DNA from: Odontesthes bonariensis | Taxonomy: Eukaryota > Chordata > Actinopteri > Atheriniformes > Atherinopsidae | Reading direction: 5' to 3' | DNA: 64,000 bases | NCBI RefSeq assembly: GCF_027942865.1 | Contig: NC_134509.1 | Span: 14,596,017 to 14,660,016 of the forward strand | Shown here: one piece after another, positions 46,791-60,500 of the stretch | Layout: every line of letters starts with the position of its first letter | Position numbering within the stretch: position 1 is the first letter of the stretch | Notes under the pieces: generated by a model | The model's input: only the letters and a program-made list of their open reading frames with translations | Told to the model about the DNA's origin: nothing | Database searches by the model: none | Made by a program: the position numbers and the translations under genes

Positions 46791-47464
46791 GCTTCACACA
46801 CTTTTCTTTTTAATCACACATTTGTGGGAATGGTTCCAGCACTGGAGATGTGCCTTTTTTGAGCAATATTTCAGTTTGCCATCATCTTCATCTAAGTTTA
46901 ATGCCGTTTGACAAACACTATATAATGGTCCACCACATGGTCCTGGTAATGTGAACCTGTCACAAAGAACCAGTGTGCCTGAGTACAATCTAAGCAATTC
47001 GATCATTTAGCATAGTTTACCGTTATAGTCACTGTGACCTCACTTTGAAAAACCAAAACTTAAGAATGATAATCATGTCATGAAACGTATTATCTATTAA
47101 AAGTCAGAAAATGTAGTGAGTTATTAGATTGTTTATAAGATAGGTGAGCAAAAATGACTTAACATTCCACAACTTCTCACAAAGCCAAAGATTTAGCTCA
47201 TTCTTAATATCTTGATTATGTCATTCATAGAGAGGTTTAGTGGTGCTAAACTCTTTTAGATATAAGATACTCTTGTAGACTGATGCGTCTGCTTCCACAT
47301 GGTAAAGAAGGTTAACGGGTAAAGGTTGATTAATAAACCTAAATTCAGTGTGTCAGAATTAGAAATACTTGAAAATCAAAATTCTTTGATATGAGGAGAG
47401 ATGTAAATAAATATAATAAAGTATCTATTCATAAGTCACAGTGTTTTATTGTTAGGAAAATGCA

Positions 47465-47466
<2 letters not shown>

Positions 47467-47503
<37 letters not shown>
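47467..47503. repeat. (AT)n microsatellite
   Basis: An uninterrupted AT dinucleotide run of about 37 bases in intergenic DNA. Confidence 0.95.
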
Positions 47504-47506
<3 letters not shown>

Positions 47507-48593
47507 GTGTATATAGTACATAAACATATAAGAAATAAAAAGAATAAAAGATGTCTAGAGAATGAGCACCATACTAAGAAAATGAGAAGTTTCAATAGTA
47601 AAACAACTTCTAAATATATTCATAAAACCGCACAAATGAAATAGGTCTATAATAGACCTTGACATTACCCAATGACAATCTCGATCATTTATTCATTGTA
47701 TTTGTTGAAAGTTTAGTAAGTACTTAAAATTCCCCTTGCTGTTCAGGTCACCAAAGAACTTTGCCTCACTCCACATTAAAACAAAGAAATTTACATTTAC
47801 ATATAACAATGCATTTAGGATGTTTGAACTTATACTTCTCTTGGGATCTGAATTTCTGATGACTGTTCAGACTGGAGACATCTGCAAATTGGTGCTGCTG
47901 TTATATTCTATGTGTGCTGGAGTTTCTTTTCAGCGGTCATGTCTTGAAATCTTTCGCAATAAAAACCCTCAACCTAATCACGGTTAGCTGATAAAAGGTT
48001 GCAAAGGAGAAGTGTAAAGGTCACACTGTAGGGTGTGATAAGGAGCTCAGCAAAGAAGCTTTGACTGATTCTTTGAAAACAAGCTTTGACCTCGGAGTGG
48101 AGGTTCACCCGGATGAACTCCTTGTCTCCTCAGAATAGCCGATGAAATTTCCCCAACATTCTCTTTCTGCATCTCGCGAGCATCCAAATCATCCGGCCCG
48201 ATGTAAATATACACTGCGTATAAATAGAGGATACTGAGACCTTTGGATCCAGTTCCGAAGAAGAAGAGGTTTGTGTTCTGCTGCACTGAGTGGTTTGTTG
48301 CAGGGTGCCCATGACTGTGGTCAGGTTTGAAGCGCACACGTACAAATTTTAGAAGTGTTCCTGCCGTCACTGCTGCACCGCAGGCTCAGTCCAACGATTC
48401 ATCTGCTTCATGGTGGATTAAAGCATTCTGTGGGCGGACTGATATATGCTATCACTTGTCATTAAAGGCAAGCAGAAGCCCATGGAAACAGGCTTGATAT
48501 AGCAGCTGGAACAGTTCCAGACACTGAGGAACCCATCACTGTATATGGAAATCATAAAACGTATGTTGATTTACCTTCAGTGAGGAGCTTGAA

Positions 48594-48903
48594 ATGGGGC
48601 AGTTGTAGCTCAGGAGGAAGAGCAATCGTCTGACATTCAGAAAGTTGGTGGTTTGATGCCCAGCTTTCTGGACCACATGTCAAAGTGTCCTTAGGTATGA
48701 CATTGAAGTCCACGTTATCCTCTGGTGTGTCCATCTGTGTTGGAACGTGTGTGGTACGGAAAAAATAAACACTGCGTAGCCTGTAAAACTGTATCGAATA
48801 AAATGCACTGTATGGTTGTGTGGATGAATGAGTGAATGTGGCTTGTTGTGTAAAAGCACACTGAGTGGTCGATTAGACAAGAAAAGTTGTACTTTATAAG
48901 TAC
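48594..48903 (+). mobile_element. tRNA-derived SINE, nearly full length
   Basis: The head GTAGCTCAGGAGGAAGAGC is A box-like and GTTGGTGGTTTGATGCCC is B box-like. The body carries TGTCCTTAGGTATGACATTG. The end GAGTGGTCGATTAGACAAG, followed by a TATAAGTACAG-type terminus, is the conserved 3' end of a common fish SINE. The B box has drifted (GATGCCC), so the copy is probably inactive for transcription. Confidence 0.85.
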
Positions 48904-49597
48904 AGCACAATGCATTTAAAGCAACACAATAGATTTGGCAAATTATTTGCTCTTTGGCTCCCCCTATATAGCTTTGAGATGCAATCCTGCTGTAATAAAA
49001 CAAATCTCCATGGGAGCATTGCAAATGTACAGCTACTCACATGCTTTTTGCCATGCTGAAGACGCAACAAAGACGCTATTGAAAGCCAAAAAAAATTCCA
49101 TGCGTCCTTGAGGCATAACGGCATGGTGCAGGACTGGAGACCAAAGTCGTGGGCAGCTTTATCTCACCCTTCGGGTGCTCTAGGGTAGTTTCAGGTATGG
49201 GAATTCAAAACAAATTACAATCACAAAGTTTTAAGGCTCACAAACTTCTCTAGTGTTGCTTTAAATTAGCTTTATTGTGTGAACTGGTGTATTACATATA
49301 TTTATATATAGATTTACATTTGACTAAAAATTATTATTCAACTTTCAGTCGATATTTTTCTTAGCCTTGTACAAGCACCAATAATAGCATGATAACATAT
49401 CCACTGAAGATATGTAATCATGCCAACAGGAGAAATTTATCTAGTGAACCAAGAATGTGCCACTGTGAAGTCAATTTTGCACCAAGTACCAGCATTTATA
49501 TTTAAATGAAAGAATATCAAATAATAATGATAAAAAAAGAAAATGTCTTAAAATGGTCAACAGTAACAAAAAACACGTAACACAAAGTGAGCTAATC

Positions 49598-49603
49598 TTT
49601 ATT
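49598..49603 (-). promoter_or_regulatory. Candidate polyadenylation signal on the minus strand
   Basis: AATAAA on the minus strand lies about 1.0 kb downstream of the candidate terminal coding exon at 50631-50652. If those exons are real, this would end a long 3'UTR. It is only supportive; such hexamers are common in AT-rich DNA. Confidence 0.3.
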
Positions 49604-50630
49604 GAAATTCTTTCAAATAACATTCACATTACAGCAATTTGCATAACAGAAATATTAAAACATTAATAACAGGGTGAAGAACAGTTTATGCTGCCATGTC
49701 GCAGGTCCACATCTGAGGATATCTTTGGTTGGAAAAGTTATTGCCAATTCTTGTATTTACATGTAGGCATCGATTTATGTGCATTATTATACCATCAAAA
49801 AAGTCATTTGAAAAAACATAAAATCATTCTAGAAATATCGAAAGGGACATATTATGTTTTCGTGTTTTGTGTTACAATGTGCCAAGCTCTTTATCAACAC
49901 ATCCAAAGTTTCAAATAATAAGGTAAGTACATCTAAAACTAATCTTTGTGAACCTAATTTGGTAACTACTGTTTTTAAAGAAAATCTGTAAAAAGAGGCA
50001 AATAACACTTAGCTAGCTATTTATCGAGGCATCTAAATCCTGCCCTCCTTTATCATTTAACTGCAAATGTGACCACAACTGACAAAGTTGACATCGTGCT
50101 CCAATTAAAAATGATAAGCAACTCAAACAGTAAACTTTTTTTTACTGGAGGTGACGGATCGAACGCGACACCAAATCGTTACTCATAGACACAATAAGAC
50201 TTGATTTTCCAACCGAGGAAGGTTGTCTTCTGCTGGCCAGTGCATTAAAACGCAAGTTTAGCACACATGTACATTAGTTCTTAGTCTTTTCTGTAGAGTC
50301 TGAGTACTGTTCTCAAGCACTGGAAACTAAACCTCAGCAGGCTTACAGAAGTTGGCCAATCATAAAAAAAAAAAAAAGTGCGTCTGCATAAAAGGCCAGC
50401 ATTGCCTGAAAGTCTACCGTAAAAACCACAGAGCTGGTGATGAGCAAAAAAGTCTCCTTTCACAGTTGAAAGATAAATCCTGAAAATCATTACTTTAAAC
50501 TAAAAAACAGATGCTGAGCCTGCCTTACATTTAACTTACAAAAAGATGCTACATTGCAAACAATTGGCTGCAGTCACAGTCACCAGTGTGGCCGTTCCAC
50601 ACAGTATGAAGTATCCGAAATCCCCAGCAG

Positions 50631-50805
50631 TCACTTAAGTTTCCTCTTCAGTCTGAAAGAGAGCGAGAGAAAAAAAGCCCAAACATTAAAAAGAGAGTAC
50701 CCCATCCCAAAGTCATGTGACCTGTAATCACCTGCTTTTTTCTCTCGTAATTTCTGCTTTAGTCAGGTTTATGTGGCCTTTGCCGTGACCTCTATGGAGA
50801 AACAT
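50631..50805 (-). CDS. Candidate last two coding exons of an unidentified minus-strand gene
   Basis: Two segments look like spliced coding exons. The first is 50805-50732, with an acceptor (CCCTCAAACAG) before and a GTGATT donor after, reading MFLHRGHGKGHINLTKAEIT then REKS. The second starts at 50652 after CTCTCTTTCAG and reads LKRKLK, with a stop at 50631-50633. The two join in frame (AG + A) into a basic C terminus. I do not recognise the protein. A further acceptor/donor pair at about 51190-51236 does not join in frame with this reading. It may be part of the same gene as the exon at 61853-62089, or chance. Confidence 0.3.
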
Positions 50806-51909
50806 CTGTTTGAGGGAAACGACAACTGACATAATCCCACACCCCACCTATTGATGTGATTTACACTTAACCAAAATGTGTCTACAAATGTAGTCCCCCT
50901 GGGGATGAAGCGACAGCGGTATCTGTCTAAATTCATCCATTTCTGGTCTTTTCACTATCTTGAAGACAATTGTTTTCAACAGCTTTTATTGATGTATTCA
51001 GTTTCACAATCGTCACGAACCATTTCCATCTTTCAAAGACGTACTCTGTTCTTGAAAATCTCCAGTTTTAAATTTGATCTGAGTTTATCAGTTCAAATCG
51101 TTTATGCTTTAAAATAAACAGGATTTTTAGTTTTAGACCAGAAATGTGACTACAGAGGCTCAGGTTCCAGTTCGGACTGCACAATGATCTTACTTTCTAA
51201 AGTTGTGCTGAGCTGTGCCACAGGGAAAGATAAGGATCTGTGAAGGCCAGCAAGTCACTGTAGTGAAACCTGGCTGCTGAAAGACTGGGCATTCCGGGGA
51301 GGATTTAACCATTTGGAAGAACATTCTCTGCTAAATCGTATGCAAGGATATTCGTTTTTCTCAGGTAACCACAAACTCAAGAGGTGTCATGCCAGCAAAA
51401 CAAAGAAATATTATAAGGAGGGTTTTAGAGCTGTGCTTTCATTTATTTGCATCAAAAGGAAACACCCAGGATCAATCAGCCCTTTGGGCGAAGTACAAAC
51501 TTTAGAAAAATATTTTTTCAGAGAACAACCTGCTCTAAGGAATCCCACCTGTATCACTGCTAACAACAGGACATGGGAAATAACAGCTAAAAATATATCA
51601 CACGTCACTTAAGATTGCTTACTTAAATCAAGTCTTTATTGGAGCTTGCATGACAAAAGGTGAGCACAAAAACTAAAGTCAGAACAACTGGAGCCATAAA
51701 ATGCTTTCGGTCCTGCAGATTGATCACTCCAAGGTTAAGTTTCCTGAACTGAAATACTAAAGGAAGTTATCACAGTATAAGTAAATGAGGATTTACGGTT
51801 GAGCTGTAAATAATCTTTCTACGTTTTGTTCAAAGAATGCCACTGAAATATTCAACGAGCAATTGAATTCTAGATCATGCAGAAGAATGTCTCTCTCAGT
51901 TGTAAACAG

Positions 51910-52125
51910 CGTTTCTGTCAATGACAGGACTTTCACATAGAAGATTGTGGTTTGCTTCCCGGGTGAGAACATCGTCTTTAGATCTACTTGCTTCATTACT
52001 CTTTTTTTTTCTCCTTACATATTTTGTTTGGCTGTTTTGTCTCAGCAACAACATGACTCAGGTGTATCGTTTGGGCAGCCCAATCTTACCAGGAAAAAAA
52101 TTAAAAAAAACAAAAAAAAAACAAA
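51910..52125 (+). mobile_element. Probable truncated tRNA-derived SINE
   Basis: TTTCACATAGAAGATTGTGG then TTTGCTTCCCGGGTGAGAAC resembles the anticodon arm and B box region of a tRNA-like head (GGTTCGATTCCCGG-type), without a clear A box. An A-rich stretch with interruptions (about 52092-52128) follows. Boundaries are uncertain. Confidence 0.4.
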
Positions 52126-52314
52126 AGAAGTAAGTTTTGTGTGTGGTACATGCTCACTTAGTAACCGAGATAGTTGCAAAGAATATTCCGGCCTCCTGTG
52201 TTACTTGCACATAATTCTATGTTAGAATGTTTTGGTTGTATTTCATTTATTTCTGACATCTCACTGCTCTTAAAATTGATTTTATTTTATTTATTTATGT
52301 ATATATATGTATAC

Positions 52315-52353
<39 letters not shown>
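52315..52353. repeat. Compound (AT)n(GT)n microsatellite
   Basis: An AT run (to 52340) passes directly into a GT run (52341-52353), followed by imperfect TG-rich sequence. Confidence 0.9.
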
Positions 52354-52424
52354 CATATGTCTGTTTGTGTGTATGTGCTAGGATGGGGCAGGGTGGGGTG
52401 GGGATGGGGGCTGCTTTTAAACAA

Positions 52425-52496
52425 GTATAGCACTTTGTGCTACATTTTTAATGTATGAAAAGTGCTTTATAAATAAAGTTTGATTTGATTTGATTT
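52425..52496 (+). mobile_element. L2/CR1-type retroelement 3' tail
   Basis: The end GAAAAGTGCTTTATAAATAA AGT followed by TTGATTTGATTTGATT is the tandem-repeat terminus of fish L2-like LINEs or SINEs that borrowed it. The upstream part has decayed into simple repeats, so only the tail is recognised. Confidence 0.6.
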
Positions 52497-53784
52497 AAAA
52501 TGTCTTCTAAAGTTCCTAAAACAAACTTATTAGTGCCTCAAAGTGTAATATCTGAAATATACTCATCATAACTGACACATAGATTTGACATGAACTTTTT
52601 GATATAAAACACATCCAAAATAATAACTGACATAAAATTTAACTAAAGGTTTTACATTTTAAGCATCCGTCTTTCAACCTGTTCCGAGACTGCACCCCAG
52701 CTTACTTCAAACTGTGTGAACGACTATTGACGGAGATGTAATAAAGCCACGGTGTGAATCTGACAGTTTGACACTGCCTGAGGAATGTGGAGCCGATGCC
52801 GGAGGCGATACCAGCAGGTGTATGAATGTCCGTCTGTCAGCACCGCTCCTGATCACAGTGGCCATGCCAACTGCTCAAAGCCAGACCAGGAATGTTAAAA
52901 ACTGGCCAGGAGAGGACAATGGGGGAGGAAGCCGTCCCTACAACTGCAGACTTCATGTGGCTGGTTTTCTGAGAAAGTGGCAGGTCACTGAAAGTGTCAG
53001 CTGCCTTGAGAATTGGGTACATAGTCATGAAAGTGGTTCCATTCTTATTGTGTTCATCTTTTTAGACCACTTCAGACCATGCTTATTGCCTCATTCAAGG
53101 GATGGCAATGCCCATTAGTACATCTCCTCCACTGCACTTTGTTTAGTATCAGTTTGCAAGTGTTGGCATACTAACACGCATAACAAGATGATCCACCCGG
53201 TCATCATATTCCTTTAAGCGACGCCATGTTAACATCAACATCGTAGACATGCTAATGTATAAAATGAAGGTCAACAAACTGCTGTGCCAAAGCTTACACT
53301 CACAAAGTCACTGTGATGCTGCCAGAGAGTCAATAGCATGTTTAAAGTTTGCACGAAATAGGTGATATACATGAATATTTTCTAAAGCACCACAAGGTCA
53401 GGGTCACTAAAGCACATGGTCAAATAAAATAGAAAGTGTATTCACTGATTCACTATGTCAACTCAGAAATTAGATAAAATATAAGAAAATTGTTGCATCT
53501 AAAAAATGATGGCAGCCGCCAGCTGCCTTTGAGCGGTACACTGAATTCATTGAGTTTGGCTGATCACAAGGTATGGAGACAATACAGAAAGCCTTTTTTG
53601 TTTTGTTCGTGAGACATCATAATGTGCCTGTGCAGCGTGATCTCATGACAGATCATCAAATATGTTGGTCCACGGAAAAATATGAAGGAACTAAAAACTG
53701 AATTAACTATGTTTTCCATCCCGTTTTCTGCTGTGATACAGGTCCTGTTACGATGCGATGAAGCTGACACATGGGTGGGACAAA

Positions 53785-53885
53785 ACTGTGTGGTTAGGGG
53801 GAAGGAGCAGCTGGTGGGTGGCTCCAAAAGCCTGACCTTCAAACAAGAGATTATGGGTTCAAATCCTGTCCCTCACAATTTTTTT
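53785..53885 (+). mobile_element. tRNA-like SINE head (degraded)
   Basis: GTGTGGTTAGGGGGAAGGAG resembles an A box arm and ATTATGGGTTCAAATCCTG a B box (GGTTCAAATCC) followed by TCCCTCACA and a T run. The layout is that of a tRNA-derived head. No body or tail is recognised. It is too altered to be a functional tRNA gene. Confidence 0.4.
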
Positions 53886-54115
53886 CTGCAGTATATAAAC
53901 TTTTCTACTTCTGCGATTTACCTTTATTTCTACTTTACTCTCACCCACTAATATTAAGGATTAGATTTTACAAGTACACGATGAGGGTTAGAATTTATGT
54001 ACATGGTTGCGTTTTGATGTATTCAAACTGGTTGTGACGCTACAAATAACTGCCTAATAAAATGTTGTGTCACAATTTTTAAGCCTTGCTTGTGTGATTT
54101 CTACATTTTGGTGTT

Positions 54116-54516
54116 GTAGACAAATGTTTAAATTTGCTGGTGAGACTGGGCTGGCCCTTTGTGCTTTGTTAGTAGTGGAGCCCAGAGTTCAAACTAGACA
54201 CGGTGAAGCAGCTTTTAGCTGTTATGCTGCACACAACTGGAACAAACTACCAGCAGAACTGAAATCAGCCACAACTGTAAGCACTTTTAAATCCAGGTTA
54301 AACACATTTCTCTTTCGGTGTGCTTATGGTTGAGTTTATATTTTTCTTTTTCCCCTCTTCTTTGATTGCTTTAATTTTTATTCTATTTTTTTTCTCTTTA
54401 AATTGCTTGTTTTTATGCTGCTTTTTGCTGTTCTTTTAAATGCCTTGTCTTTATGTAAAGCACATTGAGTTGCCTGTGGTATGAAATGCGCTATATAAAT
54501 AAAGATGCCTTGCCTT
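54116..54516 (+). mobile_element. L2-type LINE 3' end
   Basis: The frame ending at 54333 encodes HNWNKLPAELKSATTVSTFK then SRLNTFLF, which I recognise as the C terminus of fish L2-type reverse transcriptase ORFs. An untranslated tail follows, with GCACATTGAGTTGCCTGTGG, ATGCGCTATATAAATAAAG and short TGCCT repeats. The copy is 5' truncated, as is usual for LINEs. Confidence 0.8.
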
Positions 54517-57500
54517 GTTCACACAAACACACTGGACCTTGGGTTCAAAGATACTTGACTATATTACAGAAGTACAAACGGAAGCAGCATCAGTCTTGTT
54601 TGGTTTATAAAAATAAAAAAGAATTCTCAAAGACTGCACATATTTATTTTGGCTTTATTTATTTTACAAATAAATCCAAGTGGAAGACTTTCTGCCAGCT
54701 CACCAGTAGAGATGCAACTGATTTCTCAATTCTTTTGTCAGGAACATGACTGTGACACATTTTTAAACTATAGAAGTACTTCAGCATCAACTGGACAGCC
54801 TTCCTTCTTGTGATGGTAGGGTATCAAAGGAGAAGAAAACTTTAGTAACTGGGCAGAGTAGAGACAGCACAGTTACAGACTGCAAAATGTCCCAATGTGA
54901 TTGCTCACAGCTAACCCACTGTGACCCCACACAGAGAGTAAGTGGAGTAACTATTTCTGTGTTCACTTCAAATTGTTTTCACTATGTTAGCCTCACCCTC
55001 CCTCGTTGAGAGCAAGCTGCATGGTGCAAGGAAGTGAAACACGCACTTCTAAATCAGGACTGTAAAATGTTTTGCAGGTCACCTGCCAAAGTACAAAGAA
55101 AGAATCTAAAAAATGTGACACTAAAATACATCGAGTGTAAATAGAGTAAAGGCCTGGTATATTTATCAAGTTTTAGAAAAAAAGAAAAAAAATGCTTGTT
55201 TTGTGCCTGAAAGGAAAGCAGAAGTGAGATGTCAAAGATACCCGTCTTCTTGGTCTTTCTGGTACACATTCAGTATGGATTTAAATAAAAAAAAACTTCA
55301 GAATAAATAGGTGATAACTGGATGTATGATCATTTTAAGTTGCTTTGCCCACACCCATAAATATTCTTGTTTCAGACTTTGTCTTGTGCTGATCTTTTTG
55401 TTGAATTATCTCCTGGTCTGGACGACACATCACAGCAGCCGCCACAAATCCAGTTCTGCATAGACTTGCTCAGTCACAGACAAAGAATGTAAGCCAGATG
55501 ACTCTGACACTGAAGCCACATTATTTTCCTGCTGTCACAGTGTACCCTTTAATTAGGACCGTCTGACCTTTGGAATTGACCAACCCAGAGCCTCTGCAGG
55601 TCAAAGAGCCTCTGCAGGACAGGAACAAATACTACGAATTGAGAGCTATGACACAGGAAGTGAATATAGTAAGTGATGCAAAACAGTATGATGGACAGTG
55701 TCCGTCAGCTATAGATAAATAACAACATTACAATCAGCACGGACACGTGCACAGTTGACTTGCTCTACAGTCAAAGTTCAGCTTGGTCACGGGCCAGCAT
55801 TATTTCCTCGGTATACACGAACGGAAGCAAAATCTAGTTATTGACTGAAGTATGTCTGACGTCGACACCCCTGAACTATGTTACAAACATACAAGGCATT
55901 TTCCACATTTCTATTACTGTATATTGGCAATCCATGAATGCAAATGACTTCCTAAGAAGTCAAAGTCCAAGCGGCAATGACAGGTTCATTATCCCTAATT
56001 TTAAGGTCCTGTAAAGTCACTTGTATGTCTGGAATGACTTGTAAATATTTGCACTTATACAGTGAATCTTTAACTAGTGTAAGAAAACACTGTTCATTTT
56101 GACCTGTGCCACAAAAGGTGAAAGTTGAACTACTTTTCAGGGATTCAACTACAGTACAACCTAATTTCCTTTAAAATCTCTTGAAAACTTATTGTTTCAG
56201 TTCTTAAGTTATAAGCATTGATTATACTTATATACAAATATGTAAACGTCAATGTTTGAAACACAGAAAAAACATAAAATTCCAAAATGAACCTACAGTT
56301 CACATCAACCTAAGAAGACTCCAATGTGGTCAAGAAGTTGGCTGGTAAATTGTAGCACATTCTGTACTTTGGACAAAAATAATAACAGATATTGTTGGGT
56401 CTTAATACTTTCTTTGCTGAGTGAGGGGATCTTTATTCCTGGCTGGACACAAACATTGCGTGTTCTGCCATGACAAATCTGCTAATGGACCATATTGGGA
56501 TCATTTATGCACCAGCACCCCTTACTGCATTGTTGAGGAGGTCATGTTTATTTTACATATTTTCGTAAGATCTGGTTGAGTTTTGCCACATGAAGTGATT
56601 CGATGCTGTTACACACACTACACTCAGAATCTTGTGCAGGTTTTTGTTTCCAAATTTTTCAGCCAGAACTTGATGGTCTGCTTCAAGAAGTAAAGGAAAA
56701 GAGGGGGCAGATCCAGCCTCCACCAGCTGTTTCCTTCCTCTAGCACAGAGGGAGTGTCAGTCTGTGTTTTCCGACAGTCCCTCCCCTCTCTAAAGCTGCC
56801 CAGGTGTAATCTCTGACATGCCAGTTTGAACCACATCAAACCTCTCAAGCAGGAAGCTTCCCTTCACTGTTATTACTCAGATAAATACCCTTTTTTAAGC
56901 ACATTTACCCTTATAATCTTACCCAGCATTAATATGTGTTTAAAAGGAAATGATATATGCATTTTCTTTTTGGAAACGCAATGTGTCAAAATGTGTTTTG
57001 ATATCTAATCTCTCTAGAACCAATAAGTTTAGAGACTGTACACCAAGGCTCATGGGGGACAAAACAGCTTTAGGTCTTCGACTTTCCTCATTTCTGTGAC
57101 CCGCCAATGTAACCAGCAGCTTTTAGCAAAGTACCATTACTTGTCTCACAGAGTAAAATCTCAGTCTGTCACTTCTTCACCGCTGCCTCATCCTTGCTGC
57201 GAAATGTTCATCCCAGGCGGCACGGGCAGTTTCCTCCAGCTTCAACCATCAAACATGAAAGCTGTGCTCTAACTGGAAAATAACACAGTACGGTCCTCGG
57301 TCTAATTATGCTGGTTTGTTTTATGACTTGTCAGTTCATATCAATTATCTTCTGCCGCTGTCTTTCAACTCCAGCTTACTCATCACTTCCCAAACCAGGT
57401 GGGAAAGAGTGAAGTGTTCACTTTTTCTTTTTCTTAGCCGTTTCTGAGTTTGTGGCACACTTAGTGAGGGTTATTTCAAATCAGTGCTTTGTTCTAAATA

Positions 57501-60500
57501 ATCATTAATAATTTGTTAAAAGTGCTGCTTATTTACTTTGATCTTTAAAAACCTTAATGCAATATATGTGCAAAATAAGTCCTAAAATAATGCTAATTAT
57601 TGTTAGAAGTAGATGGATTAATCATCAACGTGCATATGGTTAAACATGAAACATTTTTTGTTAGTTCTGTGCAATGTTAAAATGAAATATAGGTCAGCTG
57701 CACAATGCCAACCTTTGGGCTCCAGATGAGATTTGAGTTTTGTGCTCTCTACATGTAAATCACAGGATGGATTGATCGTGCCTGGGCCATGTTGCAGCCA
57801 TTGACACGGGGAACATTTTAACAGCATAGAGACGAGTATACGAGGAGCAAACATTCAATTAAAAAAAAGCTGAAAATAAAGAGAAGGAAGCTTCTACAAC
57901 AGGACAATGATCAGAAACACACTTCAAAATCCACACCTGAAAACTGTACCTCAAGAGGTGCAAGTTGAAATCCCTGATATGACTTTTGCAAAAACTTGTC
58001 GATAGGCTTCAGAGGAGCAGGTCATGTGAAATAGTCTGTAAAACATATGGAGCTAGAGGCCTTTTGCAGTAAGAGAGACGAGATCAAACAATAACTAAAC
58101 TATAATGGTAAATATATATATTATATATATTTATATTACAAGCTGTGACACTTGCCAAAGGTATACATTTCCTAAATATTGGAATTCTGTCATCTACAGC
58201 TCACAATAACAGAAATTCCGACACCACTTTAGCTAAAACAATATCTGCATCATTCTGACTGTACACAGTACAGTATCATCGGGTTTAAAAGTTTTTGACA
58301 ATTTTGGAAGCTTAAATTCTAAGAGAAGCGTGTCATGCAACTAGGTTCACTCAGCAGCATTTTAACAAAGCCTTACATACACCCAGAAACAAAAACCAAA
58401 CAATCAATACCGAAACACTTTGTTTGTACCCCACAGACCCACGATCATTGAGTCAGTCTACGACTGAGACACAGAAGCACGTGAGCTATTCGAAATACCC
58501 GCAAATTTCTGCAGCTGTTGAGACCAATTTACTTTTCGACCACACCGAAAATGTTTTTAAGTATAACTGGAAGAAGATAATCGATGCTTTTTACAGAATG
58601 CGTGTCAAAGCAGAAAAAGGTTAAGCTGTTGATAAAATCAATGATAACTTCATTACATATGCAAGTGCTAAATGTGTAAGTAATACTTGTGCTTTTCTAA
58701 ATTATTTTGGAGCCAGTATGTTTTTAAATGTATTACAGGTCTGGGTGCTGAGAATCAAAGGTTTGACTGGAATACACAGTAACCACATACCTCATTAGCT
58801 AAATAGAAATGGGCTACGTGTTTTTTGCTCTCAAAGACCCCCTTTGTGAGCAATTACTCGTAACAACTGCTTTAGCTGCTACAGAGATGTTTGGGATTTC
58901 TGAGGCTGGTGTTTCTGTGAGATCAGAGATGAGCCGTGACTGATAACACAGAGCACCTGAGCGCTTTGCCTCTCAGATGTGAGCTTATCAATGGCTGTTA
59001 AGAGTGGTGTGAATTCCTCGGGCCGCAGGCTGCAGCCCGAGGTGTCTCGAACTGATAGGAAGCGGGAGGGAGTGCAGGTGCAGACGTGGGCCCTACATCC
59101 TGAAGCACATGTTGATAAGGCTGAGAGGCCCCCTGTTACTACGAGTGTGAGAAGAATCTCATCCATCAGTGTCAGATAGAGCAGGAGGAGTCATAAGAAT
59201 AAGAGTCATTTTTACAGTTAGTTGGTACAAAAGAGGTGTATTTGCATTGATATCGTTTAGAGCATAGACCTATAGATAGACACGACTTTAATACTTTTAA
59301 TAGCACCAATTACTGTTTTAGTATGAAATATTAACTTAAGGTCTATTTATGATATTTTTGCTTGGTAATCTTCAACAAAGTTTGACAAGTTAGCTGCAAA
59401 CGCACTGAACAAATGAATTCAAATGTAAGAAAAAGTGAAATGCTGCACGTAATAATACTTTGTCTACCATTAACGCTCCGCTTTGGGTGCAGCTTCCACA
59501 GTATATATTTATAAACCACCGGATGACAGGCTATCAAGATGATTTATAATTTTGGGACAAGCACATCTTGTAAATATAGAGTTAATGGTTATGACTTGTC
59601 TATTTTTAATATGGTAATTCAGGAAAGGAAGCTGTAACACAGCCCTCCCAGTGGTTCAATGCAGAGGGTGTTGTCCCTTTTATCAACACCTGAGTAGGCC
59701 GAGCAGCTGTAGCAGAGCATCTGTCAGGTGTAGTCTTACCTGTTTCCGAAGAAGGACACACTAATAAGGTGCCAGCAGTATCTCATACTGGACAATCGAG
59801 ACAAACTTCCCAGGGCGAGTTGCTCCTCTTTATATCTATCGAAAAACAGAGGAGGTAGAAGTAGAAGAATGACAATCATGAAGCTCTCTTTCGTAACTGG
59901 AGAAAAACACAATTGTTCTGATTGATCGAAACACTATTTAAGTCATTAGGCAAGAGGAAGTGTTTGCACATGAACACACTGCAGGGGAAAGAGCTATAGT
60001 AAACCAGACACATGTAGACATGTGTTAAACAACACAGTGTAATTACACTGTTCAGAGGAAGATCAAGAAACAGCAAAAGTTGAAGAACTATGTTTAAGGA
60101 AAGTGATGGTGGAGACATCTGAACGTTGGAAGGCCTGAAGACGAACACAGATTGAACTGCTTCTGCTTGACAGGTGGCTAGCATTAGTTTTTCTTCAATG
60201 CTTCACAGATGCAAGATAAGCTGTGAGTAATTCTGCCTGGAGCCGGTGTGCTGGTTCTGGGAAACAAACCCATTCCTCATTCCAGAGGCATTGCATATTG
60301 ATGCTTTTACCTTAAAACTATACATATGTGGCATCCTTTAGATACTTTTTCCAACACACCAGGTTAAGATTTTGAAAGGGTGTATTCCTGATCTTTTCCA
60401 AAACCCACTAAAGTAGTTTTTGTGCTCAAAGCCAAACACTTTTGTTTGCCTAAATCTAACCAAAGAGCGAGTGACAGTGAAGTAGAACAAAACAAGGGGT

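Larger units (their letters stand above)
43861..49574. other. Gene-poor AT-rich DNA upstream of frem3
   Basis: No coding exon is supported. The stretch holds a LINE/SINE-type tail (46690-46790), an AT microsatellite (47467-47503) and a tRNA-derived SINE (48594-48903), described separately. Remaining short ORFs have no motif or splice context. Confidence 0.6.

Noticed and set aside
48594..48670. Functional tRNA gene
   Set aside because: The B box is altered and the sequence continues into a known type of fish SINE 3' end.
54067..54333. Independent small protein gene
   Set aside because: Its C-terminal part is the L2 LINE reverse transcriptase end, so it is a transposon fragment.
56624..56848. 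Minus-strand 74-codon ORF as an exon
   Set aside because: No convincing acceptor/donor pair and no recognisable protein similarity.
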